A stretch of DNA of 7,728 nt, taken from NCBI GenBank assembly GCA_946480685.1, contig CAMLLI010000171.1, forward strand, positions 1-7,728, read 5' to 3'. Made by a program: the position numbers and the translations under genes. A model generated the notes under the pieces. It had not been told where the DNA came from, searched no databases, and saw only the letters and a list, made by a program, of their open reading frames with translations. The DNA comes from an uncultured Flammeovirgaceae bacterium (lineage in GTDB: Bacteria > Bacteroidota > Bacteroidia > Cytophagales > Cyclobacteriaceae). How positions within the stretch are numbered: position 1 is the first letter of the stretch; every line of letters starts with the position of its first letter. Positions 6,395 through 7,728 of the stretch are shown here, piece by piece.

Positions 6395-7048
6395 TTATTT
6401 TTGAAGTGTCTTTACATACTTGGCGATCTTCCAGCGATCTTCCGGACTGATCTGTGAACCGTGTGCCCACATCAGACCTTTACCATGTGTAATCACGTGG
6501 AAGATGTGACCCTCTGATATATTCTTCAATGCATCAGATTTATAGTCAGGTACACCGTTGTAATTACCTTTCTGTACACCATCAATCTTAACACCGGCTG
6601 CAACTTTACCATCGCCGGCACCTTTTGGTCCGTGGCAATGATCGCAGTACATTTCATATAGCGCTTTACCGGAAGCTATAACTTCCGCAGTTGAATCCAG
6701 CGGGTTCTTCATGTGCGCAGATGCATACGCCAGACTGTCTTTACCAATACGGTAAGGTAGCCATCCATTTTTATTGCGGCTCACTGTATTGGGAGCAGAC
6801 TCACGCATGTTCATGCGGTTCGGATTGAATTTATTTGAGTTGAAGTATTCTGCGTGACCGTCCGGGTAATCAATGGATGTAACCCAACGTCCTGCATCTT
6901 CATCTACGATCTGAGTATAGGGCTCGTAAGCAACCGAATGGTACATGTTAGGTGCATATTCTGTACCCTGATCTTCACCACCGGCACCGCATGATGTTAA
7001 CAACACTGCAGCTGAAAATCCTACGAACAAGCTTGTTACAAAGCGCAT
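6395..7048 (-). CDS. actE: Alternative complex III mono-haem cytochrome c lipoprotein ActE
   Basis: ActE is the periplasmic, lipid-anchored cytochrome c of alternative complex III and the likely electron exit towards the CuA site of CoxB. From the ATG at 7048 (217 residues) there is a lipoprotein signal, with lipobox LTSC and C20 as the lipidated cysteine, then an extended region of about 100 residues, then a class I cytochrome c domain (about 122-217). That domain has one haem site, CDHCH (C135, C138, H139), and M193 is the likely axial methionine. The final helix ends KYVKTLQK. An in-frame ATG at 7084 would add 12 residues (MKRILNNHRILT) and overlap actD by 20 nt. I prefer 7048 because it gives a normal-length signal peptide and a 16-nt gap, matching other junctions here, but 7084 is not excluded. 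Neither start has a clear Shine-Dalgarno sequence. Confidence 0.93.
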   Translation of the reverse strand: MRFVTSLFVGFSAAVLLTSCGAGGEDQGTEYAPNMYHSVAYEPYTQIVDEDAGRWVTSIDYPDGHAEYFNSNKFNPNRMNMRESAPNTVSRNKNGWLPYRIGKDSLAYASAHMKNPLDSTAEVIASGKALYEMYCDHCHGPKGAGDGKVAAGVKIDGVQKGNYNGVPDYKSDALKNISEGHIFHVITHGKGLMWAHGSQISPEDRWKIAKYVKTLQK

Positions 7049-7064
7049 GGTCAATATTCTATGA

Positions 7065-7595
7065 TTATTCAAAATTCTTTTCATTTACTTCAGAAGCACC
7101 AGCATCTTTCAGGATACGGGAGATCTCATCTTTGCTCTTTCCACCGTTCAAGGCGAGATCGATAGCCATTACGTGTTTATCGTCTGTGCTTCTCACATCG
7201 AACTGACGTGGCCATTTGTATGGTTTCAGATCGCTTACAATCATAAACGTTGCTACCATACCCAGTGCAGCCAACAATACTGTCAACTCGAATGTAACCG
7301 GTATAAATGGAGGTAATGAAGCGAAGTTCTTACCACCGATGATCATCGGCCAGTCGTATCCGAGCATCCATATCTGCATCGTTAACGCAAGGCTTGTACC
7401 GGTAAGACCGAACAAGAAAGCTACTCTTGGAAGACGAGATTTCTTCAGCCCCAATGCGTCATCTATACCGTGCACCGGAAATGGAGAGAATACATCGTGA
7501 ATCTTCAGGCCTGTTGAGCGTACTTTGCTGATGCCATCCAGCAGTACCTCCTCATTATCAAATACGCCTACTAAAAAGTTTTTATCTGCAGTCAT
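7065..7595 (-). CDS. actD: Alternative complex III subunit ActD (DUF3341 family)
   Basis: ActD is a small membrane subunit of alternative complex III without cofactors; it is thought to help hold the complex together, and no catalytic role is known to me. From the ATG at 7595 it has 176 residues: a soluble N-terminal domain containing DVFSPFPVHGIDDALG (34-49), a family hallmark, then two membrane helices (about 57-78 and 98-120) joined by a short loop, and a soluble C-terminal part. The frame extends three codons up to a TTG at 7604, but the ATG is a better start and leaves 16 nt after the actC stop, with a purine-rich GAAGAAA just upstream. actE follows directly. Length and layout are normal for the family. 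Confidence 0.93.
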   Translation of the reverse strand: MTADKNFLVGVFDNEEVLLDGISKVRSTGLKIHDVFSPFPVHGIDDALGLKKSRLPRVAFLFGLTGTSLALTMQIWMLGYDWPMIIGGKNFASLPPFIPVTFELTVLLAALGMVATFMIVSDLKPYKWPRQFDVRSTDDKHVMAIDLALNGGKSKDEISRILKDAGASEVNEKNFE

Positions 7596-7611
7596 TTTCT
7601 TCAAGTCTTTA

Positions 7612-7728
7612 TTAAGCGTGAACTTCTTCTTCTACATGTGCACTGTGACCTACTTTTTCAGAGTCTGATCTTACAATGCTTTTCACTTCTGCCATGTTGA
7701 TCACCGGGAAGAACTTGGCGAAGAGCAG
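7612..7728 (-). CDS. actC: C-terminal end of alternative complex III subunit ActC (NrfD-like)
   Basis: Only the last 38 codons and the TAA stop (7614-7612) are inside the window. The fragment begins LLFAKFFPVINMAEVKSIV, the end of the last membrane helix and the conserved exit of NrfD-like ActC proteins, and closes with a short acidic, His-containing tail (VGHSAHVEEEVHA). ActC is the quinol-binding membrane core of the complex. The assignment depends on this short tail plus its position 16 nt before actD, in the usual actC-actD-actE-actF order. No anomaly is visible in the part present. Confidence 0.82.
   Translation of the reverse strand: MLFAKFFPVINMAEVKSIVRSDSEKVGHSAHVEEEVHA

Noticed and set aside
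7596..7604. A TTG start at 7604 extending ActD by three residues.
   Set aside because: The ATG at 7595 is nearby, is preceded by purines and gives ordinary spacing after actC.
1..7728. A novel defence, mobile or biosynthetic system.
   Set aside because: Every long frame with conserved motifs belongs to alternative complex III, the aa3 oxidase or haem A synthesis; no transposase, integrase, nuclease or CRISPR-like array is present.

Overview
All eight recognisable genes lie on the minus strand and belong to one respiratory cluster of a member of the Bacteroidota. The gene order (act genes, then coxB-coxA, ctaA, ctaB), the lineage-style sequences and the weak Shine-Dalgarno signals all point to that phylum; Chitinophagales or a Cytophaga-like lineage is my guess at finer placement. 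Base composition looks moderate and even, and there is no sign of phage, transposon, tRNA, rRNA, CRISPR or defence genes.

In transcription order, from position 7728 down to 1, the window holds: the last 38 codons of actC (NrfD-like quinol-binding membrane subunit), actD (DUF3341-type membrane subunit), actE (lipoprotein mono-haem cytochrome c), actF (large polytopic membrane subunit), coxB (CuA subunit II), coxA (haem-copper subunit I), ctaA (haem A synthase), and the first 269 codons of ctaB (haem O synthase), which runs off the left edge. Neither ctaB nor the actC tail is a closed reading frame in this window; both were recovered by direct translation of the minus strand.

The genes form one functional unit. 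Alternative complex III (Act) oxidises menaquinol and passes electrons through its c-type haems to an aa3-type oxygen reductase (CoxA/CoxB). CtaB converts haem B to haem O and CtaA converts haem O to haem A, the cofactor of CoxA. CoxB carries no fused cytochrome c domain, so ActE is the obvious local electron donor to CuA. actA/actB should lie beyond the right edge, and subunit III and assembly genes probably beyond the left edge (inference from the usual gene order).

Most junctions are tight: 16 nt, 16 nt (with the preferred actE start), 16 nt, 28 nt, and a 1-nt TAATG overlap at ctaA/ctaB. Only two gaps are long, 90 nt between actE and actF and 91 nt between coxA and ctaA. Both are filled by degenerate 7-nt tandem repeats, and the second folds into a long hairpin whose mismatches are mostly G-U wobbles on the coding-strand RNA. 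These spacers are the least explained part of the window. The protein-coding content is a known system, not a new one.
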